Shown: positions 22,870 to 35,514, counted from the stretch's first letter. The stretch is 64,000 nt of DNA from Carpediemonas membranifera (GCA_019828565.1 JAHDYR010000005.1:496001-560000); one strand, 5' to 3'. The notes: generated by a model from the letters alone, not told the origin. Numbers and translations: made by a program.

Positions 22870-25800
22870 CGGGCTCGATGAGCCGTCGGTGGATGAGGTG
22901 GGAGGCCCTCGGGGCCAGCAGGGAGGTGGTGCAACTGTTACGAGAGGGAGTGAAGGTCACCCCGGCAGCACCGGCGCTCAATGCGCACCTCCAGAAGGAG
23001 ACAGACACGATGAAGGCTCTACTAGAGGAGCTACTGCAACAGAAAGCAATAGAGAAGGGCGAGGCGACGACAATATGCCCCCTGTTTACATTAGAGAAGA
23101 AGATCGCAGGCAGCTACCGTCTGATACACGACCTGAGACCGGTCAATGCATACCAAGAGGACCTAACATTCAGGCTGAAGGGCCTAGCAGAGATACAGCA
23201 TGGCGTTCCGAGAAACTCGTGGGGAATAACATTGGACATGAAGTCCGGGTACTACCAGCTCCTAGTGGAGGAGAACTCACGACAGGAACTCGGATTCTCG
23301 TTCGAGGGAGAACAATACAGATGGAGAGGACTCCCTTTCGGCCTCTCAACGGCGCCACGGCAGTTTCAGTCGGTTACGTCACAGATGGCGAAGATCTTGC
23401 GCTCACTTCTCGAAGGACTGATAATATACGTGTATCTGGACGATCTGCTCATAATCAGTCGCTCGAGAGAGTCGTTGAGCGCCCAGGTCCCACGGATCTT
23501 AGAGATCTTGGACTCACTTGGAGTCGTCCTATCGAGAGAGAAGTGCCACTTGACCCCGTCCCAGAGGGTAACTTACTTGGGCGTGATAGTCGACTTGCGC
23601 GAGATGACGATGTCGCTGCCAGAGGAGAAGAGGGCTCAGTACAGCAGTCTCATAGCCAACCTGCAACTCAAGAGACACACAAAGCGGGACCTTCAGACCC
23701 TTCACGGAAAGCTACTCTTCTGCCGGTTCGCACTAGGGACGCGGGCACTTGTCCGGCTCAGAGAGCTGCAGGTCAGGATCGCTGGCTGCGACGACCGAGT
23801 GCGGTACCCAAAGTCCAGCCTGCCCCAGGACCTACGAACGGACCTGCGGTGGTGGGCCAGACAGCTATCATCCGATCCGGCATGGTACTTCGGCCCAAGA
23901 GGCCAGGTACTTCGTATGGAGACCGACGCGTCGGACTATGCGTTCGGCGCGACGCTGTTTGTCGAAGACACGTCCCTCAACATCCAGGGCAGGTTCTCAG
24001 AGGCACAATGCTCCAAGAGCATCAACGCGAAGGAGCTATGGGCAATGGAGGAAGGCCTGCGGAGATGGACGAGCGACATTCAGGAGAGGACCTACTCCTA
24101 GCCGGGGACAACACATCAGCGCTTTCATGGGTCCTGAAGTCAAGCACCAGAGCTCCCCGACACATCAGAAGGACGATTGTGGAGCTTCACGACTACTTGT
24201 TCGAGATTGGCTGCAGGATAAGAACCAAGCACATTCCAGGGAGATACAACACGACTGCCGACGGGCTGTCCAGGTACCGGAAGCTGGACTGGAACTCACC
24301 CGCGGCGATGCTCCAGAGCGCGCTGGAACGATGGGGGTCAGTAGACCGATCACTCTTCTGCGCGGAGAGATTCCTGCCGGAGGACCACGACTTCCAGACG
24401 GACGCATTTACATGCAATTGGTCAGAGATGAGGTCATTGGCGGTCCCACCAGTCAGCCTACTGGACAAGGTCATCGCCAGGGCGGAGGAGATCGCCACGT
24501 CAGACGAGACGCACCCCGCACTGCAGCAGAGAGGCCTATTAGTCATCGCACCACAACGCAGGACGAACTCCAACGCCAGACTGGCAGCCATAGCACAGGA
24601 CTGGTTCGAGGCAGCGTTCCCGACCAGCTGGTGGGCCCACACGGAGATAGGGAGCCTCTTCACAGGCAAGCAGAGAGCGACGTTCATAGCCTACTGGATC
24701 CCGATCGCCACAGAGACCTCGTCCTCACAGCCGGGGGAGTCCTGCAACAGAGAGCGAGAGAACGTATCGCCAGCGGAAGACAGGAGGAGCACAGGTGGCG
24801 AAGAAGCCCCAGAGAGTTCGAGACAGGCCTCAGAGATCAGATACTCGGAGCAGCACTCATCAGGGACCGGGAACGGAGCACCCGAGAGCGCATAGCCGTG
24901 GAGACGGCAAAGTACATCAGTTTTGCAGAACGTATGATGGAGGAAGAGGAGGAAGCTGGAGAGAACAGAGACACGGTAGGAGCAAGGGCAGAAACAGCCG
25001 TTTTCCTGGGCGAGATGGCACAACGCATTAGGGACGCAGACTGGAGAGCAGAAGTCGAAGAGATCGCACAGATGGCGCCTGATGACGACTACCTCCTACA
25101 CTACATGATACAAGAGATCCCTTTCATTGCCAAGGACACATTCCTCGTCAAGGAAGCAAATATCAGGACTGGCCTAGAGTCGATCAACCATGGTCTGGAG
25201 AGCTCACCCATCCACAGGGCTCTTATACGCGCGTGTGCAAGAATGGCCGGCAAATGCGAGCTCACTGTGGGTCGTAAGACTGGAAAGGCATACCCGGTGA
25301 CAGTCGAGCAGCTGAAGAGAGCAGCAGCCGCGGCGCGCAAGACCAAGTCACCGGCGCTCACGCAGGCAGTAGCCTTCGGACTGACGTGCTTCTCCACCGT
25401 CAGCAGATCAGGGGAGATAATGAGCTTACTCACGACCGACGTTCGGCGGGTGAGAGAGGGCTACGAGATCACTATTCGAAGATCCAAGACCAGGGATGAG
25501 CCCATGGTGAAGCTGGTCCCACTACTAGCAGCAGGAGGCTTAAGCCCAGCCAAGTGGCTGAGAGCACACCTCAACGACATTCAGACGGAAGGACCCCTGT
25601 GGAGATCCATACAGCACACCGAGAGCCTGCTGAGAGACAACTGCCTTCCACTGACAGCAACAAGGTGGCGCAGATGGGAGATGATCATGGACGTCAACGA
25701 GGTCTTCAAGGCAACAGGACACAGCTTCAGACGTGGAGCCGTCGTTCACATGATCGATGAAGGGCGTTCCCCATTGGTTATTCAGGCACTAGGAGGCTGG

Positions 25801-25878
25801 AAGTCGATCGATTCGGTGAATAGATACTGTGAAGAGGCCATTCGAATCTCACAGCATGCTCTGCAGAGAAGAACATAG
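22763..25878 (+). pseudogene. Tyrosine-recombinase frame, element 5, shifted by the same deletion
   Basis: The N-terminal peptide MTIKGSIYFEEF is at 22763. After the deletion near 24088 the YR frame continues in a different register, where it is open from 23749 to 25878. The catalytic domain (TVSRSGEIMSL, HSFRRGAVVHM, VNRYCEEA) is intact. If YR is translated only from a downstream start it could still be functional; if it needs the upstream start it is broken. Confidence 0.7.
22806..24895 (+). pseudogene. Reverse transcriptase-RNase H, element 5, frameshifted
   Basis: RT is complete (VYLDDLLIIS present) and RNase H begins normally (METDASDYAFGA, NAKELWAME). A missing G in GAGAGGGACC near 24088 then stops the frame at 24101. 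The rest of RNase H (GDNTSALSW; HIPGRYNTTADGLSR) continues in another register to 24895. The start corresponds to the preferred element 4 ATG (22806). The lesion is in a short G run, so a sequencing error is possible. If real, this copy makes an RT lacking half of RNase H. Confidence 0.82.
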
Positions 25879-26105
25879 AATATAGGACATAAGAGAGCAT
25901 TGTAGCGATAAAGGGAGATGAAACGGAACGAGGGGAAAAGAATCAGGCAAGAGTTAGAGAAATGGATGTTTCTCGGATTCGGAACAGGAATTACATATGC
26001 CACGTATAACCGGCACAGAAGGTCATAAGTGCAGTAGAGGAAGGCTCAGGGGTACCATCGCAAGGTTAGATGGCGGGATGCATCAATTTGGAATAGTCGA
26101 TTATC
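25879..26105. other. 3' non-coding region and right end of element 5
   Basis: Same sequence as 21747-21973 as far as I can see. It ends at the core (GTCGAC from 26106) where element 6 begins. Confidence 0.5.
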
Positions 26106-26483
26106 GTCGACCAAATGGTCGGCATATCATCGATATGTAAGCTATCACGCCTCGGGCGTGGCTCACGCCCTGACACTGCTGGGTCAGGGTGTGTCAGAAC
26201 AGGATTCCGGGGACACGAGAAAGATGGCCAAAATATTTAGAAAATCTCGAAAGATATGATTGTGGATACGGTCTTGATCCGTCCCGATCGCGAGCAGATC
26301 GTATCCCTCCAGCAGAAACCGTGAGGATGGCCGAAGGCGACACGGATAACGCTGATCCGCCGCCTGTCACCATGGAGAGCCTTGCTGAGCTCATACAACA
26401 GCAGCAGAACGTCATTACGGCACTCCGTTCGGAGGTTTCATCGGTTAAGGACAGTACACGGGACCCGAGACGCCCGTCTCGTT
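26106..26483 (+). mobile_element. Element 6: truncated third unit of the tandem array
   Basis: The leader and the first roughly 155 nt of gag (from ATG 26327) are identical to element 5. At CGCCCGTCTCG (ends about 26482) the sequence diverges into unrelated DNA. The flanking sequence TAGGAGCCGT resembles the lost sequence, so a microhomology-mediated deletion is possible. The remaining gag frame stops at 26515. Confidence 0.82.
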
Positions 26484-28601
26484 ACGTAGGAGCCGTGCCC
26501 GCGAGCAAGGGTTAGCCCAAGCAGTACACACCCGATGTTTAACCATCCGCCTCGGCCGAGCGAGTGAGTCCACCCGCAAGTACGAGAGACATCCCCAGCC
26601 GCCTGAGCAATGTCCAGCTACCGTCAATTGACAGCATCATGTAGTGATGCGACACACGATCGAGTGGCCAATGAGTCGTCGCTCATCTCGAAGCGGACAG
26701 TTCTAGTGCCGAATAGCCGTCACAGCAGTCAAGCCTTCGCAATGTCAGCCAGGCTTGTGACATAAGCTGTGCCGACAGTCATCTACTAGTGCAAGAAGCA
26801 CTTCATAGTATCCTGAGTCAAGCGTACTCAGCCTAACACCCAACCTGTACCGGAAGGTAGGTTACCCATGTTCAGTCAGCACCGGTGCGCTTTAACGTTA
26901 CATGTACATTTATAACTCGTCGAAACTACGTTCGTAGTTCATCCAATCGGTCTCACCAGGAGGTTAATCCTCGGTGGAGACGGCCAGTGAGCTGTGTCGA
27001 ACAACGGAGCATCTTGCATGCTCTGAGTAGGCGCAGAGGCCAGGTAGGTTTTGTATAGCACATGAGTGTCTACAAGCCTTTGAGCTGTCGTTCGACATCT
27101 CTATTTTGCACCGCCTTGGCAGTTAGCCAGTATAGGGGTGTCGCTTACTTACATAGGGATCCCAACAACTTGATATATATCGCGATCCAGACCAGTAGGT
27201 CTGTGGACGGGTGGTAGTGGTCAGCTGAGCGTTGATCCACGGTGCGGTGAGTCTGAGGGAGTGCACGCCCGACGACAACACGGCTGTGTGTGACACCTTG
27301 GGACCGCCATCTAAGGTTCGGGTAATGGATGCTTTGCCGACGGGCTCTGCACACCTGAGCGTCCGGAAAGGCCATGTGGCAAGTACGGTTGTTACGGAGC
27401 ATGTTCTGAGTCAGCTAGCGAGCATGTATGCTCTAGCACACGAGTGTCGTTCAACACTCTTCTATTAAGCTATCAGGTCTGAGCCAGGCCGATTAACGGC
27501 GCTCGCTGACAGCGATTAGTCATGATTACACACCAGCGAGTTAGAGCTGAGCCCAGTCGGGTGCTCATCGCTGTGCTGTTGTCTTGAATGGTTGTGAGCC
27601 TAGGCCATCGTTCGATAGGTAAGCCCGACTCATTCATAAGCCTGAATACACGGCAGGCAGTCTATGATAGACTATGATGGAACATGAGCCGCAACGAGTC
27701 AGTGGGCCAGGGTTGAAACCCGCAGTCCGACACGTCATCCCGGAGAACGGTTGTGTTCGGAGCAGTACCGTCGTTTGAATGGTATATGTCCAAATGGTGG
27801 ACGGGTTAGACCGGCCCCAAGACCACAGTTGGAGGCGATGGGGTGGCCAAGCTTACGGTTAGAGGCTTGACCGATGAGACCCTGCATCGAGGACCGAGTT
27901 GTCCTATAGATGAGTGTCAGTAATAGAGTAGCCTGCTACCTTAAGCTTTTGCTTAAGTGTGGTTGGATACGTCCCAAGAGACAGTCCCTTTTCAAAGACG
28001 TACAGCGTCATGCCATACGTGGCTATTATAGAGCCGTCAGAACAAACGCGCCTGACCAGTCTTTCGACAGGTTTGGTCGCTTCGTCTGGACCTTGAGCCC
28101 GACACGAAATGTTGCGCATGCACAGCGCAGTCATCTGTCGCCACAAATCGAACTAGTGTGGCTTTCTCCGGCTTCACCTTTACGTGAGCGCCGGGTGGTT
28201 CTCTTCCCAAACCCCTTTGAGCGCTTCAGACAGCTCAGATTTTACTCAGCAATGACCTTTTTTCTTCCGGTTTCGGGGGTTTTTTAGTCTTCACCAGGTG
28301 GTTTCTCTTTCTGATTCGATCAGTTTCTTCGCCGCCGCAGCAACTTCCCAATCATTGCCTACATGTGTTACGGCCGTCACTTAGACGACCGTGGAGGGCA
28401 GTAACATCTACAACCCAGCCACCACATCAGTTCCTTCATCGCAGCAAGTACATCGGACAGCTTAGAGCCGAACGGTCGGCCGTGCGGTCCACATGTGGTG
28501 TCGGAATATCTTTTTGATATCTCAAAACATTATGACATCGAGCAACGACAGGTTCCGTCACATGTCGCGTCACCAGACGCAACAGCTCACCTTACATACT
28601 T
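26484..28601. other. Unassigned low-G+C region
   Basis: About 2.1 kb with visibly lower G+C than its surroundings and no convincing gene. The ORFs here are short (up to 125 codons) and show no recognisable features. A diverged module (CGGAGCAT...CTGAGT...TAGCACA-GAGTGTC...GTTC-ACA-CTCT) occurs at about 27005-27115 and 27395-27465. A hairpin with arms related to GTCTCACC/GGTGGAGAC lies near 26950-26982. CAGTACCGTCGT at about 27765 resembles element left ends. The region probably holds the left non-coding part of element 7 and older debris. Confidence 0.3.
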
Positions 28602-28898
28602 TTGTCAAGGCTCATCTCTATCAAGATGACCCTTGGAGGGGCAGTGTGGTGTGACTCAGGTCACAACAGGTATTATCCTGCACATTTGGTGCAGGATATG
28701 GCAGTATTCTCTCTAAAGTCTTTATTGGTTCCCTTGTGTCCAGGACTGACCACAGTCCTACGCAAGGAACTACTCCTCATGAACGCTCGTGTGCAGGAGC
28801 TGCAGAGGAACGCCCGCAACGAGGGCTGGTCCAAGCCTCAGTCCTCCTCAATGCGCGAGGAAGCTGATTGGATCGAGCGCATATACCGTATGATGCGC
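28602..28898 (+). pseudogene. 5' half of element 7 gag
   Basis: Open frame from 28602. The likely coding part (ATG 28779, MNARVQELQRNARNEG) ends EADWIERIYRMMR at the target-site duplication, where the LINE begins. The sequence continues in frame after the LINE at 35903 with YEEPIDIDVILLELY. The joined block resembles FLREIMRLL...LDVNDLLLRLL in the element 1 gag. True start uncertain. Confidence 0.6.
28886..28898. repeat. Target-site duplication, left copy
   Basis: CCGTATGATGCGC here is repeated exactly at 35890-35902, just after the LINE tail. One more A could extend it to 14 bp. Confidence 0.85.
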
Positions 28899-28915
28899 AA
28901 AAAATTTTCCGCACC

Positions 28916-31900
28916 ATGGGCAAAAGTAGTTCTGGCTACAGAGGCCCAATCTTAGCGAAAGACACTGGTCCGCAACCACAAAGTACCACTGCTGCTCAAA
29001 GCAGTATCGCCGACCAACGCTTCCTGACGAGGAAGCACCTCAAATATGTTTCATCCGCCCCTCCTGTCCTCAAAAGACAACTACTAGCAGGCATTGCCTT
29101 TATTGGGGACCCCGTAATCATCCATCCCTTCAAAACTGAGCTTGCAACACACTCATCGACGGGCAATTTCGTCTCGGTGGCAATCCCAAACCTAAAACGG
29201 GACAACGCCCGCTATAAGCGGGCTAAGGATGCCTGTAATGACCTACTCCAAGATGCTGAGCACCTTGCAGCTGCATTTGGGCTCTCCATCCGGGAAGGTA
29301 TCCTCAAACTCTTTCCCCTCATTGCCTATGATCTTGTCCACACGGTTGGAACGCTTAAGGCTGCCCTAATCCACTGCAGGTTCACGGGACTCCCCCCAGC
29401 TAGCAGCATGGACTGGAGCAAGTTCGCAGATTTCATCTCCGCCAGATGCCCTACAGTGTTAGACCAACGGAACGATCCTTGGCCTCCAACCATATCCACT
29501 GTCCCGAACTCTCCGAGCCTGACATGGCAGGCAGTCGGTCAAAGAGAGCCTCTTGGTCCCCGCATCGCTCACTCCGGCCGGCCCGGCCCCATTGTATCTC
29601 CGGATGGTCTCAACCTCACGCCGTTCATGGGCCTCGAGGTAATCCACTTACTGTATGGCGCCTCTCCCGTGTTGGGAGGACATGCGATGACTGAGCTTTA
29701 TGCCGAATGGGGTGGAGCCACAGCGGCCGACCTTCAGTCTTCCTTATCGAATACCTTATCAGACAGCCTTATCTCTCCCATTCGCCGGAAGGCCTATCCA
29801 GTCGATGACTCTACTATATCCATAAGTTCCTGTTCAAACTCTGATGTTGAGCTCGCAAGCCCGATCCCTGTTAGCGTGGAAGAGGTTGCGCGGCAGGTTC
29901 GGAAAGAAATATCGTCTTGCGAAGAGAACAGCATTTATCCATCATCCCCGATCGTAGCTGAGGAGCCTAACGCCCGTTGGGGCCCTCTCATGAGCATCCC
30001 AGTTCACGCCGACGGCAACTGTGGCCTTCACTCACTTGCTGTCTCTCTGGGTATGACGGGCCTGACGAGACGAGAAGCCGTGTCGAAACTTGCCTCCGCC
30101 ATCCAGAATGGTACAGTGGATCTTAACTCCTCGTGGAGATCCACGGTGCGCACTTTAACCACACACACCACCGCTAGCGACATTGGTAGTGCCTTCCTAT
30201 CCACCACAGACCTCCGCAATATTGCATCGCTCTTCGGAAAAAATGTGCTTATTGCTCATCGATATGATGCCAACACAGTCTCAGTAACCATCCCAGCATT
30301 ATCCGAGTTCTCTACACTTCCTCTCAATATTGACGCGCTCAAAACGATGCTCAAAACCGATTACATCCTCATTAGACTGAGTGCTCTGCACTTCACGCCT
30401 CTTTTTCCGTCTGTGAGGAGCGCAGAAGCAAGGCGCCTGCAATATGCTGAATATCGTCCAAGAAGAGCCCCCTCTAGTGTGGCTCGCAACAACATCGCCG
30501 CTGGAGGCCTCGATAGCGCCCCCTCTAGTGTGGCTCGCAACAACATCGCCGCTGAAGGCCTCGATAGCGCCCCCTCTAGTGTGGCTCGCAACAACATCGC
30601 CGCTGGAGGCCTCGATAGCGCCCCCTCTAGTGTGGCCCGCAACAACCGTGATGGCGTCCATGGCGCTCTCATAGGCTTGTCTGGCAAGAGAGAGGGTCCT
30701 GTTTCTCATATCCTAGTGGTCGACTTTGAAGGACTAGGAACTGCCGTAGACCGCAGAGCCACCAAACAGAGTCGCGTCTCATATCCCGTAGAGGCCGGCG
30801 CCACACTCCTAGCCCGCGTCAAGGATCCTGAAACGGGGATAATGATGTGGGACGTCGCAGGGGTCCACTGGGGCGGCTTAGAAGTTGATATCCCAGCGCA
30901 GTTAATGCAGACAGCTTTATACCAAGCGGCAGTTGTTCATGGGTGTCCTCCCATGAGCTTCAGAGTACACCCCGACCACCCCGGGATCTCATTCCCCAGC
31001 CCGACCGACTGGCTTCACCACCTCACGGTCATAGTGAGCTCCCTCCCGAACTGCATCATGGTCGCCAAAGACCCGAGACTTGAGAACTCCGTCCTAGAGT
31101 CATGGGTCTCGGAAAGCGATGCCCCCTTCCTTGACAAGGTCTATGACATAAGTGATCTAGAGTCCATAGACAAAAGATCCTTTGGGCATATCCATGACTA
31201 CTGCCGTTCACCCGAGTTCTCTGAGGCGATGTCGATAGCCCAATGTCTCACAATGGTGAAGTGCCCCTGCCCGTACCACATTGGAACAGATCCAGGCTAC
31301 CATTGTGCTCTCAGTGACACTGTAGCTTTCGCGGCGGTACTGCACACAGTCTCATGTCTCGACCGAACATCTAGGGGAGCTATCACATCCACGTACTCTG
31401 AAATCACTGATGCATGGAGGAAAGACTTGGATGTCCTCATCGGCAACTGGTCCTCTCTCCTGCCCGACCTGGCCGTGCTACTACTCCAAGACCTCCACCT
31501 GCCAACGCTTGAGGAGCTGCACCACATCCTCAAGGAGTACGTAATAGCACCTAAGGGTGGCTGCTCCTTCCCCACAGGTGATAGGGCCAGACAGGCTATG
31601 ACGCGCCGTCAATTTATTGCAGTGCGGAGCCCAGCTCGGCGAGGGTGGGAATGGTTTGATCCTCTTGCCAAGATGATAGCGGTGGCGGATGCGGCAGGCA
31701 TAGTCCCTCCAAACAGCCTAGAACAGCCATTCATCAGGATAGCGACGGTGAATAACGACAGCTCCTTCAGCAATCAGTTGACGGCTCAGCAAGTTTACTG
31801 GGAGTGCCCTCCTCACCGAGACCTACCGCAATCTGCTGCAGAGCTTCTGGCTCTCAACGTTCCTCCCTCGGCAGACAACTCCAAAGGAGTAGTCAAGAGG

Positions 31901-34900
31901 TCCTACAGAGCGCCGGATCATTGGTTTCTAGTCCCGAGAATCCCCAACAAGCCAGTGCGAGGGCTCCGCAAAGTCAGACTGAGAGGGCCCATGACTCGAG
32001 GAGACATGGATGCCCTCATACAGAAGGCAGAAACAGCATGGGTCAGCGAAGCGTGGGACCTTTCTCCGGTGTTCAAAGCTCTCCAGAGTGCCCGAGCTCA
32101 CGACGGTAACTGGAGTGAGGTTGAGCCACCGGCTTCTTCCACGCCAGCTCCAAGCTTAGCCACGCGAGTCTCGCCTGCGACCTTCAGGAATCAGAGAGGG
32201 CGAAGTCAAGCAGGTAGACGACCAGTAAATGGTCACCTCTACTCGTGGAATTGCACATCACTCAACATCACCAAGATGACTCTTGCTCTAGTACAAGACG
32301 TGGACATCATGGCCATTCAGGAGCTATGGTGGTGGGCCCAGTCCCCGGAGCTGCCCACAACGAATGACAAGGTCCTGCTATACCACGGAGTGATCAAGTC
32401 AGAGTCCGAGACAAAGCATCTAGGCGTAGGCATCATGCTGAGGAAGGAATTAGCTGAGCTCTGCACATACGTCGAGAACCAACCCCACTCTCCAAGGTTG
32501 ATTCAAGCTGACCTAGGCTGCGTGTTTGTAACAGCTGGCAAACTGAAGGTCCGTGTCATGTCCATCTATAGTCCATGCACGGGAGCACAAGCCAAGAAAG
32601 AGTTCCACACTCTACTGTCCTCCGAGGTGAAGAAAGCTATTGAGCAAGGGCTCCAAGTTCTTGTCATGGGAGACTTCAACACGAACCTACTAGATCCATC
32701 GACGCTGTGGGCTACCACCCTAAAGGAGTGTGGCTTGAGACTGGTAGTGCCCGACGGCCCGACCTTCATGGACAGAGTAATTGATGGCATCGCAGCAACA
32801 CCTAAGCTGGCTGATCTCATCGAGAAGCCGCTCACAGTATCCCTTGAACCCAAAGGACACAGAGCGGTTGTAGCAAGATCAGGCATAACGGGTTACTTTC
32901 GCACGAGGAGCAAGGCAACAGCAGTCCTCAACGAAAGACATGTGGCTAACGTACTTGAATGCAGCAAGGATCATCGAAAGGCGAGGACTCTCCTGAGGAA
33001 CATCAGCCACCTTGATGTCGACCAAGCCTTTCAAAGCCTGACGTCGACTATCAACCGATGGGCGTTGGTGGACACTGCGGCCTCACATGAAGTGAGAGAA
33101 GTCGAGAGAGCAGAAGACTACGACCACTGGTTTGTCGCCGGAGAGCAGATCGGTATTTCCCCTGAACGGCTCTATGAGCTCATCATTGAGGATCATCGCC
33201 ACCAACATCAGCTCAAGGAGAGGACGAGCAGAGGCCCCAAAGCTCTCGTGTGCTCTGAGCTATCATCAGCAATGCTATCAGTAGCGTTAGCATCCTCGGA
33301 GAGCCACGCCCACTCAACACTCAAAGCCTACCATGCCCGAGCCAAGCGAGTCTCTGAGAGCATGGATGTCATGTCCCCTGAATTCTTTAGATACGTCCAT
33401 TGGAAGCTTTTGAAGGGGCAGGCCAGAGTGTCTGGTCTTCGCAGAGACCTGGAAGGCTTACTCAGAGGACCCGGCCTTCCTGCTACCACCACAGTAGGAG
33501 GCAGAGTGATCACCAACCGAGAAGAAGTAGCCAAGGCCTTCGAGGAGTGGTATGCGTCAGTATCATATGTGGCAGGAGCAGTAGAACCATCCATCTCTCG
33601 CCCCGATATAGAGCTCGAAATCACGGACACTCTCCTGGAAGGGGCTCTCAAATCTGCCAAGAATAGATCAGCCCCAGGCAGTGATGGACTAACCCCGGCA
33701 ATTTTCAAATATAGCCCAGTCCTCAAGGAGGCGCTCAAGACTCTGCTACAGAAGTGCATTGACCAACTCAAGACCCCAGCAGAGTGGCATACCGCCGTGG
33801 TAATTCCATTGAAAAAGCCCGGCTCTACTAGCGATGCTCCTGTGGCGTTCAGACCTATCTCCCTACTTTCCACAGCCCACAAGGTGCTCGGCACAATGAT
33901 GATCCGCACGATTGACCGAGACAACCCTCTTCCCCCTGAACAATACGGTGCAAGGCCGGGTGTTTCATCGGTTGATGCACTATGGGCTATTGAGCACGCG
34001 AGACGTGGGTTCAAAGCGACCCACATTGGGACTCTGGACGTGGCTAAGGCCTTTGACCGTGTCCCGAGGAGAGATGCATTGGACTCGTTGAGGGGGGAAC
34101 AGAAGGGCCATTGAGATGTTGAAGGAGATGCATTTGCACACAAGGATCTCTATGCGAGGTAGCAGCACTAGCGCCGCTACCAACACAGGAGTACGGCAAG
34201 GATGCACCACTGCTCCCTTCATCTTCACAAGATACCTTGCGGAAGTCCCTCACATCATTGCAAGCTTAACCGCTCTAGGGAAGGAAGCAATTGAGAAGCT
34301 TCCTCCCGACATAGAGACCCTGAGACGAGTGGCAGCAAGGCCGTGCGTTCCCTGGATTGTCACAGTCCTGTTCGTTGATGACATTACAATAGTAGCTCCC
34401 TCCCTTAAGTGGTTGGAGGCAGCACTTACGGCGGCATGGACATGCATGCTAGCGCTATCCTTGGAGCCCAACGATAAGACCACCTATGTCTCAGAGGACG
34501 ACACCCCCTCCCTCACCATCCATGGCAATCCAGTCATTAAGAGAGACGCGGTCAAGCTCCTAGGGGTCCTCTTCGATACGTCCCGAGACTTCTCCACCCA
34601 GAATAGGACTATGGGCGAAAGGATAGACAGAGAGCTACGACTACTGAGAGCTAGCGGCGTGATGCACTCCAAGTTCTGTCCTCGCATTGTAGAGGTCTAC
34701 ACCCTCCCCAAGCTGCTGTACGGGTGGAGCGTCTGGGCTAATCATAAGGCTGTCTCCCAGGTAGGCAAGCTTGCATCGGCAGCCCTAAGGATCAGCCCAA
34801 CTGCATCGGAGGCGAAGTACCTGGAGCTAGGCTGGCTGCATCCAGAGGCAATGCTCCTGCTGGACAGATTCAAGCAAGGGGGTGAGATGGGCGAGAATCC

Positions 34901-35514
34901 ATCCGGGCAAGGATCTCCCAGACTGCATTGCTGAGGCACAAGGCAGCCTTGGCCTGTCCCACTCCGACAGCCTTGACCTAGCAGCCTGTCGAGCAGCCCA
35001 GCTCTCTCACGACATAATCTGCCGTGGTAACAAAGTGGCTGTCAGGAGATACGTCACGGAGTCGGCACTCACCCGCCCTTTTACCCGCTCTAACTACCCG
35101 GCCAGGCAGCCATACCTCGACCATCTAACGGCTGGGCCAGCGAAGCGCCTCGCGATGCTACGGCTATCGTGTCTACCAATGCCAACGAGAGGGGCTCTTC
35201 CTGACGCGTGGCAGCCGGTCAGGGGAATCCTACAGGACCTGAAGGATGAACCGGAAGCCGCCGCAGCTCTTGAGGCATGTCCTCTCTGTCAGGGTGAGGC
35301 CATCGCCGCGGCTGTGATTGAGATCCTGACGTCCCCTACCAAGACCTTAGCAGTGCTGAGATCCAGGACGTGGGTTGTCCTGAACCAGACCCACTTGGCT
35401 AAGTGCGACCACTTCAAGATTAACCCCATCCTCCTTTTCAAGGACCCCCTGACCCTGAGCAGGCGTGACGACGCCAAGCTCACACATATGTTGAGTGTAC
35501 TTTGTGACGCGTGA
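28916..35514 (+). pseudogene. LINE polyprotein: OTU, DEDDh exonuclease-like, APE endonuclease, RT, zinc knuckle (two frameshifts)
   Basis: I start at the ATG at 28916 (MGKSSSGYRG), the first inside the LINE; the longer frame from 28868 reads through the insertion junction. Domains: N-terminal region of unknown role (residues 1-355); OTU-like protease with VHADGNCGLHSLA (Cys about 369) and ALHFTPLF (His about 492); a 17-residue repeat; DEDDh exonuclease-like region with VVDFEGLG (Asp about 603), YPVEAGATL and GYHCALSD (His about 796, Asp about 801); APE endonuclease with SWNCTS, IQELWW, VMGDFNTNL and GHRAV (about 1110-1330); RT with the APGSDGLTPAIF block, LDVAKAFDRVPR and catalytic LFVDD; and a C-terminal CPLC...H...C knuckle. 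The frame breaks at a G6 run (34092-34097) and a G5 run (34878-34882). Both could be base-calling errors. Confidence 0.85.
30467..30646 (+). repeat. 51-bp in-frame tandem repeat in the LINE
   Basis: Three full copies (30467-30517, 30518-30568, 30569-30619) and a partial fourth encode APSSVARNNIAAGGLDS with one Gly-to-Glu change. It lies between the OTU-like and exonuclease-like domains and probably forms a flexible linker. Confidence 0.9.

Larger units (their letters stand above)
21974..26105 (+). mobile_element. Element 5: near-identical tandem copy of element 4
   Basis: Core to core this unit is 4132 bp, one base shorter than element 4. The only differences I noticed are scattered substitutions (for example Phe to Leu in the gag leader, Ala to Thr after CPLF and Arg to Lys in FRL-GLAE) and loss of one G near 24088. 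That deletion shifts both the RT-RNase H and YR frames. Leader, ORFs and right end are otherwise as in element 4. Confidence 0.88.

Noticed and set aside
27910-28287. 125-codon ORF
   Set aside because: No recognisable motif, ordinary for chance, in a region with no other sign of coding.
28868-28915. LINE ORF starting at 28868, and an A6T4 slippery site linking it to the upstream frame
   Set aside because: The LINE begins at 28899; the upstream codons belong to element 7 gag, so this is a chance fusion at the insertion junction and not programmed frameshifting.
30467-30646. CRISPR-like array
   Set aside because: The repeats are contiguous, in frame and without spacers; the window is eukaryotic.
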